64,000 bases of DNA from Rhizobium sp. 9140 (GTDB lineage Bacteria > Pseudomonadota > Alphaproteobacteria > Rhizobiales > Rhizobiaceae): the NCBI RefSeq assembly GCF_900067135.1, contig NZ_FJUR01000001.1, forward strand, positions 747,501-811,500. The letters are read 5' to 3'. The position numbers and the translations under genes were made by a program. This document shows, piece after piece, positions 56,784-64,000 of this stretch (within the stretch, counting starts at the first letter, position 1; every line of letters begins with the position of its first letter). The notes under the pieces are model-generated. The model searched no databases. It was not told where the DNA came from and worked only from the letters and a program-made list of their open reading frames with translations.

Positions 56784-57560
56784 ATGACACTGGAAGCCAG
56801 CAACCGGCAGCTCGCCTCTCTCGCGCTGTCCCTGCTCGACCTGACCGATCTGAGCGACGACTGCACGCCGGACGCCATCGAGGCGCTGTGCGCACGGGCG
56901 CGCACGCCGCACGGCTCCGTTGCCGCGATCTGCATCTGGCCGCGCTTCGTGGGGCAGGCCCGCAGCATTCTCGGAGCCTCCAGCCCGGTGCGCATCGCAA
57001 CCGTCGTCAATTTCCCCTCGGGCGAGCTGAGCGTCGACGAGGTCGTTTCGCAGACCACGAGCGCGATTGCCGATGGCGCCGACGAGATCGACCTCGTCAT
57101 TCCCTATCGCGCCCTGATGGCCGGCGACGAGCAGGCGGTGCGCGACATGATCCGCGCCATCCGCTCGGCCTGCGGGGAAACCGTGGTTCTCAAGACTATT
57201 CTGGAAACCGGCGAGATGAAGGAGCGCGGTCTGATCCGCAACGCCTCCCACCTCGCCATCCAGGAAGGCGCCGACTTCATCAAGACCTCCACCGGCAAGG
57301 TCGCCGTCAACGCGACGCTGGAGGCCGCCGACATCATGCTGACCGCCATTCGCGAGAGCGGCCGCCGGGTGGGCTTCAAGCCGGCCGGTGGCGTCAGGAC
57401 CGTGGCGGACGCCCGGCTCTACCTGACGCTGGCCGCCACCATTCACGGCCCCGACTGGCTGATGCCCTCCACCTTCCGCTTCGGGGCGTCAGGCCTGCTC
57501 GGCGATATCCTCTCCGTCATCGAGGGGCGCGAGTCCCTTGCAGCACCTGCGGCGTATTGA
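56784..57560 (+). CDS. deoC: Deoxyribose-phosphate aldolase
   Basis: A 258-residue class I aldolase cleaving 2-deoxyribose-5-phosphate to glyceraldehyde-3-phosphate and acetaldehyde. Active-site segments: ADEIDLVIPYRALM, VVLKTILETGEM (proton-relay Lys), FIKTSTGKVAVNATL (Schiff-base Lys) and GFKPAGGVRT. aagggagg precedes the ATG at 56784. A 128-base gap separates it from cdd, and the deoA start follows by a few bases. Confidence 0.94.
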   Translation: MTLEASNRQLASLALSLLDLTDLSDDCTPDAIEALCARARTPHGSVAAICIWPRFVGQARSILGASSPVRIATVVNFPSGELSVDEVVSQTTSAIADGADEIDLVIPYRALMAGDEQAVRDMIRAIRSACGETVVLKTILETGEMKERGLIRNASHLAIQEGADFIKTSTGKVAVNATLEAADIMLTAIRESGRRVGFKPAGGVRTVADARLYLTLAATIHGPDWLMPSTFRFGASGLLGDILSVIEGRESLAAPAAY

Positions 57561-57564
57561 GGCG

Positions 57565-58878
57565 ATGATCCCGCAGGAAATCATCCGCCGCAAACGCGAT
57601 GGCGTCGCCCTCGACGCATCCGAGATCGCCGGCTTCGTCGCCGGCATGGCCGACGGCTCCATTGCCGATGCGCAGGTTGCGGCCTTTGCCATGGCGACAT
57701 GGTTTTCCGGCATGACCAGCGCCGAGACGGTGGCGCTGACCGTCGCCATGCGCGACAGCGGCACGGTGCTCGATTATCACGCGCTCGGACGTCCGGTGGC
57801 CGACAAGCACTCGACGGGCGGGGTGGGCGACAACGTCTCGCTGATGCTCGCGCCGATCCTTGCGGCCTGCGGCCTCCTCGTCCCCATGATTTCCGGGCGC
57901 GGCCTCGGGCATACCGGCGGCACCCTCGACAAGCTCGAATCCATTCCCGGCTATCATATCGCGCCGTCCGCGGAGACCTTGGGTCGTGTCGTGAAAAGCG
58001 TCGGCTGCGCCATCATCGGGCAGACGGCGGATCTGGCACCGGCCGACCGGCGGCTCTACGCGATCCGCGATATCACCGCGACCGTGGATTCCGTCCCCCT
58101 GATCACGGCCTCCATCCTCTCGAAGAAGCTCGCGGCCGGTCTCGGCTCCCTCGTGCTCGACGTCAAGGTCGGCAGCGGTGCCTTCATGGCATCCCTGTCA
58201 GAGGCCGAGATCCTCGCCCGTTCGCTGGTGGACGTCGCCAACGGGGCAGGGCTGCGCACCACGGCTCTCATCACCGACATGAGCGAACCGCTGGCCGATG
58301 CCGTGGGCAACGCGCTGGAAATCCTCAATTGCCTCTCCTTCCTGCGCGGCGAAAAGCAAGGTACGCGGCTGGAGCAGGTCGTCATGGCGCTTGCCTCCGA
58401 AATGCTGCTGGTGGCCGGCGTCACCTCCGGTCCGGTCGAAAGCCAGGATGCGGCGCGGCGGGCGCTGGAAAGCGGGATGGCGCTCGACATCTTCGGCCGC
58501 ATGGTCGCGGCTCTGGGCGGACCCGTGGATTTCGTGGAGCGTCCGGAAGCCTATCTGTCGACGGCGCCTGTTATCCGGCCGATCACCGCGGAGCGCGCCG
58601 GCGTTCTCGCCACCTGCGATGCCCGCGCCTTGGGGACGGCGGTCATCGGCCTTGGCGGAGGGCGGACCCGCGCCGATCAGGCGATCGACCACAGCGTCGG
58701 CTTCTCCGACATCCTGCCGCTCGGCACGGCTGTGGCAGCGGGGCAAATGCTTGCCCGCGTCCATGCCGCAGACGAGACGGCCGCCGACGACGCCATATCG
58801 GCCTTTCTCTCAGCCTATACGATCGAGAATGTCGCTCCTGCGACCCGTCCCATCATCCTGTCGCGCCTGACCGCCTGA
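57565..58878 (+). CDS. deoA: Thymidine phosphorylase
   Basis: A 437-residue enzyme converting thymidine or deoxyuridine and phosphate to base and deoxyribose-1-phosphate. Conserved: IIRRKRDGVAL near the start, DKHSTGGVGDNVSLMLAPIL (phosphate site), MISGRGLGHTGGTLDKLESI and LDVKVGSGAFM. The start at 57565 lies 4 bases after the deoC stop; a start 27 bases upstream would overlap it. Last gene of the plus-strand run. Confidence 0.94.
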   Translation: MIPQEIIRRKRDGVALDASEIAGFVAGMADGSIADAQVAAFAMATWFSGMTSAETVALTVAMRDSGTVLDYHALGRPVADKHSTGGVGDNVSLMLAPILAACGLLVPMISGRGLGHTGGTLDKLESIPGYHIAPSAETLGRVVKSVGCAIIGQTADLAPADRRLYAIRDITATVDSVPLITASILSKKLAAGLGSLVLDVKVGSGAFMASLSEAEILARSLVDVANGAGLRTTALITDMSEPLADAVGNALEILNCLSFLRGEKQGTRLEQVVMALASEMLLVAGVTSGPVESQDAARRALESGMALDIFGRMVAALGGPVDFVERPEAYLSTAPVIRPITAERAGVLATCDARALGTAVIGLGGGRTRADQAIDHSVGFSDILPLGTAVAAGQMLARVHAADETAADDAISAFLSAYTIENVAPATRPIILSRLTA

Positions 58879-58880
58879 CG

Positions 58881-59411
58881 TTACCGTCTCAGCATCAGGG
58901 CGCCGTCTTCCACCGCGAAGGACGACAGCCGGTTGAGGAAGCTCATGCCCACCAGCGTCTCGGAAAGGGCCGCATCCGGCAAAACCATGGCCTGGACGTT
59001 GTCGACGGCGATGCTGCCGACCTTGATCCGCTTCAAGGTCACAGAAGCCGCCTTCGCCACGCCGTTCGCGGTGGAAACCGGGATGGAATAGTCGAGCGTT
59101 GCGAGCGACAGGCCGATCCGTCGCGCGGTGCTCTCGTTCAGTGCGACCACGCTCGCGCCGGTATCGATCAATCCGCGAATGCTGCGGCCGTTTACCTCGA
59201 GATCGGTGCTGAAATGCCCGCCCGGCCCGGCCGGCAGCATCACCTCGCGCGCGCCGACGGCAGCCGGCACCGCCCGGCGAGCGACGTCGGGCTTGGCCGG
59301 AAGAGACACCTCAGATGGGGGTATCCGGTCGAGATACCTGCCGGTCAAGTTGGGAAGGGTATAGGCGCCGAGACCGGCAAGGCCTGCGATGATCAGCAAG
59401 CGGTTTATCAT
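58881..59411 (-). CDS. Retropepsin-like aspartic protease (TIGR02281 type)
   Basis: A 176-residue membrane-anchored protein. An N-terminal hydrophobic segment (about residues 4-20) is followed by a linker and a single-lobe aspartic protease domain. The catalytic motif is GLIDTGASVVALNESTARRI, and the second-half motif LVGMSFLNRLSSF is typical. Members are widespread in alphaproteobacteria and their substrates are mostly unknown. It is convergent with deoA (2-base gap) and unrelated in function to the nucleoside genes. Confidence 0.85.
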   Translation of the reverse strand: MINRLLIIAGLAGLGAYTLPNLTGRYLDRIPPSEVSLPAKPDVARRAVPAAVGAREVMLPAGPGGHFSTDLEVNGRSIRGLIDTGASVVALNESTARRIGLSLATLDYSIPVSTANGVAKAASVTLKRIKVGSIAVDNVQAMVLPDAALSETLVGMSFLNRLSSFAVEDGALMLRR

Positions 59412-59524
59412 GCCGGCAACTCCGCTGAGAGAGGAAGACGGTTCTTGTCTATCGGGCGGAGCTTTAAGAACATGGAAAGACGGCGCGGCGCGCCCCGTCC
59501 CTCGCTCTCAAGGGTTAACGAACC

Positions 59525-60154
59525 TTACTTCGTCCCGTACATCCGGTCCCCGGCGTCTCCAAGACCGGGCATGATATAGCCCTTCTCGTTGAGGTGGCTG
59601 TCGATCGCGGCGGTGAAGATCGGCACGTCGGGATGAACGGCGTGGAAATTGGCGATGCCCTCGGGGGCGGCCAGCAGGCAGAGGAACCGCAGGTTCACGG
59701 CGCCGCGCTCCTTCAGCTTGTCGATGGCGGCAATCGAGGAATTGCCGGTCGCCAGCATCGGATCGACGACGATCACGAGCCGCTCGGCCATGTTTTCCGG
59801 CGCCTTGAAGTAATATTCGACGGCTTCGAGCGTCTCATGGTCGCGGTAGACGCCGACATGCGAGACGCGCGCGGAGGGCACCAGTTCCAGCATGCCTTCG
59901 AGAAGACCGTTGCCGGCCCGCAGGATCGAGGCGAAGACCAGCTTCTTGCCTTCGAGCACCGGCGCCTGGATCTGCTGCATCGGCGTCTCGATGGTCTCCA
60001 TCGTCAGTTCCAGATCGCGCGTCACCTCGTAGCAGAGCAGCGTGGAAATCTCGCGCAGCAGCCGCCGGAAGCCCGCGGTCGAGGTTTCCTTCTTGCGCAT
60101 GATCGTCAGCTTGTGCTGGACGAGCGGATGGTCGATGACGGTAACGCTGGTCAT
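59525..60154 (-). CDS. upp: Uracil phosphoribosyltransferase
   Basis: A 209-residue enzyme making UMP from uracil and PRPP. Visible are [20 protein letters not shown] at the N-terminus, [20 protein letters not shown] and the PRPP-binding [19 protein letters not shown], plus [18 protein letters not shown] at the end. It recovers the uracil released by the pyrimidine phosphorylase. It lies about 130 bases downstream of add on the same strand. Confidence 0.95.
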   Translation of the reverse strand: MTSVTVIDHPLVQHKLTIMRKKETSTAGFRRLLREISTLLCYEVTRDLELTMETIETPMQQIQAPVLEGKKLVFASILRAGNGLLEGMLELVPSARVSHVGVYRDHETLEAVEYYFKAPENMAERLVIVVDPMLATGNSSIAAIDKLKERGAVNLRFLCLLAAPEGIANFHAVHPDVPIFTAAIDSHLNEKGYIMPGLGDAGDRMYGTK

Positions 60155-60284
60155 GCTTTAAGCCTCTTGCCGCGATGGATGGAACCCATCCTTTTTCCAC
60201 GGAAAGACACGTCGCCGCAAGTCCGGCGCACCACCGTCCCCAGCCCATCGCGCGATCTCTCGCGCAACCCCGGAGCTGGCAAGA

Positions 60285-61253
60285 TCAGAGCCGGGAAAGC
60301 AGCGTCGCGCGGGTATCCTCATCGACGAAGGCCGCCTCGATGGCGGTGCGGGTCATGGCGTCGATCTCGGCATCGGCAAACCCCATGACCTCGGAGGCGA
60401 TATCGTATTCCTGTGCGAGCGACGTGTGGAAGAACGGCGGATCGTCCGCATTCAGCGTGACCCGGCATCCGGCATCGCGCAGCGCCCGCAGCGGATGAGC
60501 GTGGAAACCGGGGAAGACATCGAGCGCGATGTTGGAGCCGGGGCAGGTTTCCAGCACCACGCCTTCCGCCGCAATCCGGCGCACGAGTTCGGCATCCTCG
60601 ATGGCGCGCACGCCATGGCTGATGCGCGAGGGCCTGACGATGTCGAGCGCATCGCGCACGCTGTCGGCGCCCGCCATCTCGCCGGCATGGATGGTGAGGC
60701 CGAGCCCGGCATCGCGGGCGATGTCATAGGCGCGGGCGAAGTCCGCGACCCGGTACATCCGCTCCTCGCCCGCGAGATTGAAGCCGGTCACGAGCGGATG
60801 GTCCCGCCGGGCGGCATAGAGCGCGGTGCGTTCGGCGGCTTCAGGTCCGAGATGGCGGATGATGGTGACGATCATCCGGCCTTCGATGCCGGTTTTCGCA
60901 CGTGCCGCCTCGATGCCGGCGGCAAGCCCGCGCAGATAGGCGTCGGCGCCGATGCCGATCGTGTTGCCGTGATCGGGCGAGACGATGATCTCGCTGTAGA
61001 CGGTGCCGGCCGCGTTCAGCTCGGTCAGATAGGTCTCGGCAAGCGCCGCATAATCCTCCTCCGTGCGAAACAGGGATGCGACGCGGTCGTAGCAGACGAT
61101 GAATTCGCTGAAGTCGGTCCAGACATAGGATCCATCGGCAATGAGGCCGAAGACGTCGACGCCATATTTTTCCGCCTGCGCAAGGGCAAGCGCCGGCGGG
61201 GCCGCACCTTCGATATGGCAGTGCAGTTCCGCTTTCTTGAGATGCAGCGTCAC
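60285..61253 (-). CDS. add: Adenosine deaminase
   Basis: A 322-residue amidohydrolase converting adenosine to inosine. Zinc and catalytic residues are visible in [11 protein letters not shown] (two His), TIHAGEMAG (His and Glu), [11 protein letters not shown] (His) and [10 protein letters not shown] (Asp pair). It starts with GTG at 61253, overlapping the deoB stop by 4 bases. The end [14 protein letters not shown] is typical. Adenine deaminase is a less likely alternative from the same family. Confidence 0.91.
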   Translation of the reverse strand: MTLHLKKAELHCHIEGAAPPALALAQAEKYGVDVFGLIADGSYVWTDFSEFIVCYDRVASLFRTEEDYAALAETYLTELNAAGTVYSEIIVSPDHGNTIGIGADAYLRGLAAGIEAARAKTGIEGRMIVTIIRHLGPEAAERTALYAARRDHPLVTGFNLAGEERMYRVADFARAYDIARDAGLGLTIHAGEMAGADSVRDALDIVRPSRISHGVRAIEDAELVRRIAAEGVVLETCPGSNIALDVFPGFHAHPLRALRDAGCRVTLNADDPPFFHTSLAQEYDIASEVMGFADAEIDAMTRTAIEAAFVDEDTRATLLSRL

Positions 61254-62467
61254 AGGAAACTCCTTCCATGGGGGCCGGGCGCGAGGCCAAGATGCCGGGC
61301 CACCGTCTCGCCGATGCCGGCAAAACCATCGATGATCCCGATCGGCCGGGTGGCGACACCGGGACCGAAGAGCAGCACCGGCACACGCTCGCGCGTATGG
61401 TCGGTCCCCCGCCACGTCGGATCGCAGCCATGGTCGCCGGTGAGAATGACGATATCGCCCGGGGCAAGCACCGCGTCCAGCTCCGGCAGCCTGCGGTCGA
61501 AGGCTTCCAGCGCCGCCGCATAGCCCGCCACATCCCGGCGATGGCCGTAGAGCATGTCGAAATCCACGAAATTCGTAAACACGAGGTCGCCATCCCCGGC
61601 CTCGGCGATCGCCTTCAGGCTGGCATCGAACAGCGCGTCGTTGCCATTCGCCTTGATGGTGCGGCCGATCCCCCGATGGGCGAAGATATCGGCGATCTTG
61701 CCGACGGCGTGCACGGTGCGGCCCGCCTCGCTCAGCCGGTCGAGCAGCGTCGGCTCCGGCGGCAGCACCGAATAGTCGTGCCGGTTTCCGGTGCGCGCGA
61801 AATCCTGCGCCGTCCGCCCGATAAAGGGCCGGGCAATTACCCGCCCGATATTGTATTCGTCGAGCAGCCGGCGGACGGTCTGACAGAGGTCCAGCAGCCG
61901 CTCGAGACCAAAACGCTCCTCTTGCGCGGCGATCTGGAAGACGGAATCCGAGGAGGTGTAACAGATCGGCTTTCCCGTCCGCAGATGCTCCTCGCCTAGC
62001 CGCGCGATGATGTCGGTGCCGGAGGCGTGACAATTGCCGAGGATACCTGGAACACCGCCCTCTTCGCAGATCCGGGCGACCAGCGCCTCCGGAAAGGCGT
62101 CGCCGGTATCGGGAAAGTACCCCCAGTCGAAGCGCACCGGCGTTCCCGCGATTTCCCAGTGCCCGGACGGCGTATCCTTGCCGCGCGAAACCTCTTCGGC
62201 CGCGCCATAGACGCCATCGATGGTCTCGGGAAGGGTGAGGCCGGCGGCCAGGCTGCCGCTCGAAAGCCGGGCAGCGTGGAAGAGCCCGCGCGCGGCCATA
62301 TTGGGAAGCGCCAGCGGCCCGGCACGAAGCCCCTGTCTGTCGGCCGCACCGGCTGCACAGAACTCGGCGATGTGGCCGAGCGTGTCGGCACCGTCATCTC
62401 CGAAGGCAGCGGCGTCCGGCGCACCGCCGATACCGAGGGAGTCCAGAACGAAGAGAAAAGCCCGCAC
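61250..62467 (-). CDS. deoB: Phosphopentomutase
   Basis: A 405-residue alkaline-phosphatase-superfamily mutase interconverting (deoxy)ribose-1- and -5-phosphate. Motifs: [17 protein letters not shown] at the N-terminus, [13 protein letters not shown] (with the phosphorylated Thr), [13 protein letters not shown] and [11 protein letters not shown] for metal binding. The GTG start at 62467 has aggag upstream; the longer frame to 62521 is not needed. DeoB links the product of DeoA to the substrate of DeoC across the convergent arrangement. Confidence 0.94.
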   Translation of the reverse strand: MRAFLFVLDSLGIGGAPDAAAFGDDGADTLGHIAEFCAAGAADRQGLRAGPLALPNMAARGLFHAARLSSGSLAAGLTLPETIDGVYGAAEEVSRGKDTPSGHWEIAGTPVRFDWGYFPDTGDAFPEALVARICEEGGVPGILGNCHASGTDIIARLGEEHLRTGKPICYTSSDSVFQIAAQEERFGLERLLDLCQTVRRLLDEYNIGRVIARPFIGRTAQDFARTGNRHDYSVLPPEPTLLDRLSEAGRTVHAVGKIADIFAHRGIGRTIKANGNDALFDASLKAIAEAGDGDLVFTNFVDFDMLYGHRRDVAGYAAALEAFDRRLPELDAVLAPGDIVILTGDHGCDPTWRGTDHTRERVPVLLFGPGVATRPIGIIDGFAGIGETVARHLGLAPGPHGRSFL

Positions 62468-62581
62468 GTTCCGCAATCTCCTGAAAGCTATCCCCAAACC
62501 GGGTCCGATCGTTGGCGGCAACAGATACGCTCCGCCTCCCGCTTTTGCAAACCGAGCACGCAGCCTACGAAGCGGCGGCGC

Positions 62582-63178
62582 TTACCTGCAGAGCGCGCAG
62601 CTGATCCCGAGGCCAATGCGCTGGCGATAATAGTAGTTTTCCGAAAGGTTCATGATCGCCAGCGAATTCTCCTTCATACCTGGCGGCGTGAACAGCATGA
62701 GTTCATAGGGAACGGTGAATTCCGAGTGGACGACGAAGGTGTTGAGGACGGTGAGGTCCGCGGGAACGGAAACGATTGCGTTGACGGCATAGGGCGTGCC
62801 GCCGTTTTCGTCGCGCGACCATGCGACGACCCCGACCCCCGGCGCGGTGACGCGAATGCCGGAGACCTTCAGCGTGTATTTGCTCATGGAGAACGGCGCC
62901 ATGATGCTCAGCGCCACGTTTTTCATGCCGTCGAGTTCCGTGGGCGTGACCTCCGTCTTCTGACTGAGGATGTCGGCCACGGTGCCGGTTGCCTGCGAGA
63001 CTTTCTGCGACATGTTGAAGCCGACGGACAGTTCGAACGCGCCCAGATAGATCATCAGGAGGATCGGTGCGATGAGGGCGAATTCGATGCCGCTCGTTCC
63101 CCGCCGATCGCGCGCCAAGCGGCCGAAACCCAAGACGAGAGGTGAACGCGGGCTGGTGTTGCGATCTGCACCGGTCAT
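62582..63178 (-). CDS. TadE/TadG-like pilus assembly protein
   Basis: A 198-residue protein with an N-terminal TadE-like membrane segment (GTSGIEFALIAPILLMIYLGA, about residues 28-48, with the conserved Glu) and a periplasmic remainder with a CALC cysteine pair at the end. TadE/TadG proteins are pseudopilin-like components of Flp/Tad pili. The start ATG shares one base with the stop of the upstream gene (TGATG), so the two were translated together before the IS insertion. Confidence 0.8.
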   Translation of the reverse strand: MTGADRNTSPRSPLVLGFGRLARDRRGTSGIEFALIAPILLMIYLGAFELSVGFNMSQKVSQATGTVADILSQKTEVTPTELDGMKNVALSIMAPFSMSKYTLKVSGIRVTAPGVGVVAWSRDENGGTPYAVNAIVSVPADLTVLNTFVVHSEFTVPYELMLFTPPGMKENSLAIMNLSENYYYRQRIGLGISCALCR

Positions 63179-63659
63179 CAGAATTTCTCGTTCACGAAGG
63201 CGGCCGTCGTCGCCATCAGATAATCGTTCGGCATGGAACTGCCGGCCGGGCGCAGGCCGGTGATGTAGGGGCGCACGAGATCCGTCACGACGGTCCAGCG
63301 ATAATAAGCCCGGATCAGGTTGATCGATCCGGGACCGCCAGGCGCGTAGGCGAAGCCGGTAACGTCGAGGTCGGTGCCCTTGCGCGGAATGGCGATCGGA
63401 ATATCGCTGAAGCGCGCATAGCTGCGAACGTCGATCAGCAGCTTGGCAGGCGTTCCCGCTTCGCTGGCAGAACAGCTCAGCATGGCCGTCAGCTCGTTGC
63501 AGAAGGCGGTGCGGAACTGGGTCTGGTTCATCGTCGCCGGCAGCAGGCCGGTGCGGATCTTGCGGGCCATGGTCTGGGTGGCGTTGGCGAGGATCTGTTC
63601 GCCGGTAAACGCGACGAAGGTCTCGATCGAAGCGAAAATGACCATCAGGAAGGGAATGA
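63178..63659 (-). pseudogene. TadE/TadG-like protein, 5' end cut off by IS21 copy 2
   Basis: About 160 codons remain, starting in the middle of a TadE-type membrane segment (IIPFLMVIFASIETFVAFTG) directly at the IS21 terminus at 63660. The rest is a periplasmic domain with two cysteines (AFCNELTAMLSCSA) and a final YLMATTAAFVNEKF. The missing 5' part should lie beyond the IS, outside the window. Without its start and the front half of the helix the product cannot be made normally, and expression of the coupled downstream gene is likely reduced. Confidence 0.83.
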
Positions 63660-64000
63660 TGTCAACGGCGGAGTAAAATCCTGCCACGCGGCGGCGCAAA
63701 AGTCGGCCACTTGTGGCGCGCGCATGAGACCGCCGGGAGGGCTTAGGCCCGAGCGGGGGTCTCATGCGCGCGTTGCGATTTTCGAAGGGCGTCAGCCGGC
63801 CTTTCGGGCGCGGCTTTGGGCGAGACGATAGCTGTCGCCGTTCATCTCGAGGATGCTGACGTGATGGGTGATGCGGTCGAGCAAAGCGCCGGTCAGGCGC
63901 TCGGACCCCAAGGTTTCCGTCCATTCGTCAAAAGGAAGGTTGCTGGTGATCAGGGTCGCGCCTCGCTCGTATCGTTGCGAGATCAGCTCGAACAGCAATT
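63660..64000 (-). mobile_element. IS21-family insertion sequence, copy 2 (partial in window)
   Basis: The right end tgtcaacggcgg starts at 63660. From there to the window end, the sequence is the reverse complement of copy 1 at 10970 down to about 10630, with no difference that I could find by eye. It includes the internal inverted repeat (about 63718-63771) and the istB 3' part. Its orientation is opposite to copy 1. The remaining about 2.2 kb lie outside the window. Confidence 0.93.
63792..64000 (-). CDS. istB: IstB of IS21 copy 2, 3' part
   Basis: The C-terminal about 69 residues of the same helper ATPase as at 10080-10838, with ATLITSNLPFDEWTETLGSE and ending SRARKAG. It is truncated only by the window edge. 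The residues are identical to copy 1 over the shared part. Confidence 0.92.
   Translation of the reverse strand, partial: LLFELISQRYERGATLITSNLPFDEWTETLGSERLTGALLDRITHHVSILEMNGDSYRLAQSRARKAG

Noticed and set aside
8465..64000. Composite transposon bounded by IS21 copies
   Set aside because: The interval holds ordinary housekeeping and catabolic genes, and truncated host genes at both inner edges continue chromosomal operons. Transposition as a unit is not supported; rearrangement fits better.

Overview
The window looks like a chromosomal segment of an alphaproteobacterium of the order Hyphomicrobiales, most likely family Rhizobiaceae. This rests on the 23S rRNA with an insert in helix 9, the rRNA operon ending in 5S then initiator tRNA-Met, a rhizobial-type L-rhamnose locus in the order rhaR-S-T-P-Q-U-K with rhaD-rhaI divergent, the TIGR02281-type aspartic protease, and uniformly high GC. 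I cannot fix the genus from sequence alone.

Layout. (1) 1-3,910: the 3' part of an rRNA operon (16S-23S spacer, 23S, 5S, tRNA-fMet, terminator). (2) 3.9-5.4 kb: a decayed IS66-type transposase. (3) 5.4-13.4 kb: a broken type II secretion (T2SS) locus. gspG-H-I-J-K lie on the minus strand, and a gspE 3' remnant followed by gspL-M-N lies on the plus strand. A complete IS21-family element (istA-istB, 8465-10970) sits between the halves and has removed both gene starts. No gspD, gspF or gspE 5' part is present. (4) 13.4-18 kb: nhaA, a ureidoglycine aminohydrolase, an HD-GYP phosphodiesterase and a CysZ/EI24-like membrane protein. (5) 18.1-26.2 kb: an amino-sugar / cell-wall-sugar block. It has amidase-ROK kinase-cutC on plus, nagA-SIS deaminase-GntR regulator-BadF kinase on minus, and murQ divergent. 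A LysE exporter follows. (6) 26.9-37.8 kb: a complete L-rhamnose uptake and catabolism locus with a clear palindromic operator between rhaR and rhaD. (7) 37.8-41.2 kb: a small membrane protein, EAL and GGDEF signalling proteins and a methyltransferase. (8) 41.3-50.9 kb: an iron-complex type ABC importer, a small protein, manganese catalase, tRNA-Ser(GGA), a membrane protein, msrA, an AraC regulator and a TonB-dependent siderophore receptor. (9) 51.1-62.5 kb: nucleoside uptake and salvage, with a BMP-type binding protein, an ABC importer, cdd-deoC-deoA on plus, and deoB-add and upp on minus. slyX and an aspartic protease are interspersed. (10) 62.6-64.0 kb: two Tad-pilus TadE/TadG-like genes. 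The first in transcription order is cut by a second, inverted copy of the same IS21 element, which runs off the window.

How the genes work together. Most of the window is scavenging metabolism: rhamnose, amino sugars and MurNAc, nucleosides, iron chelates. The unusual part is structural. Two apparently identical inverted IS21 copies bracket about 52.7 kb and disable one extracellular machinery gene set at each end, T2SS at one and a Tad-like pilus at the other. I found no convincing novel defence or mobile system. The observations most worth follow-up are the IS21-mediated dismantling of T2SS, the IS-gspG chimera, and the two-kinase amino-sugar cluster that includes cutC and an amidase.
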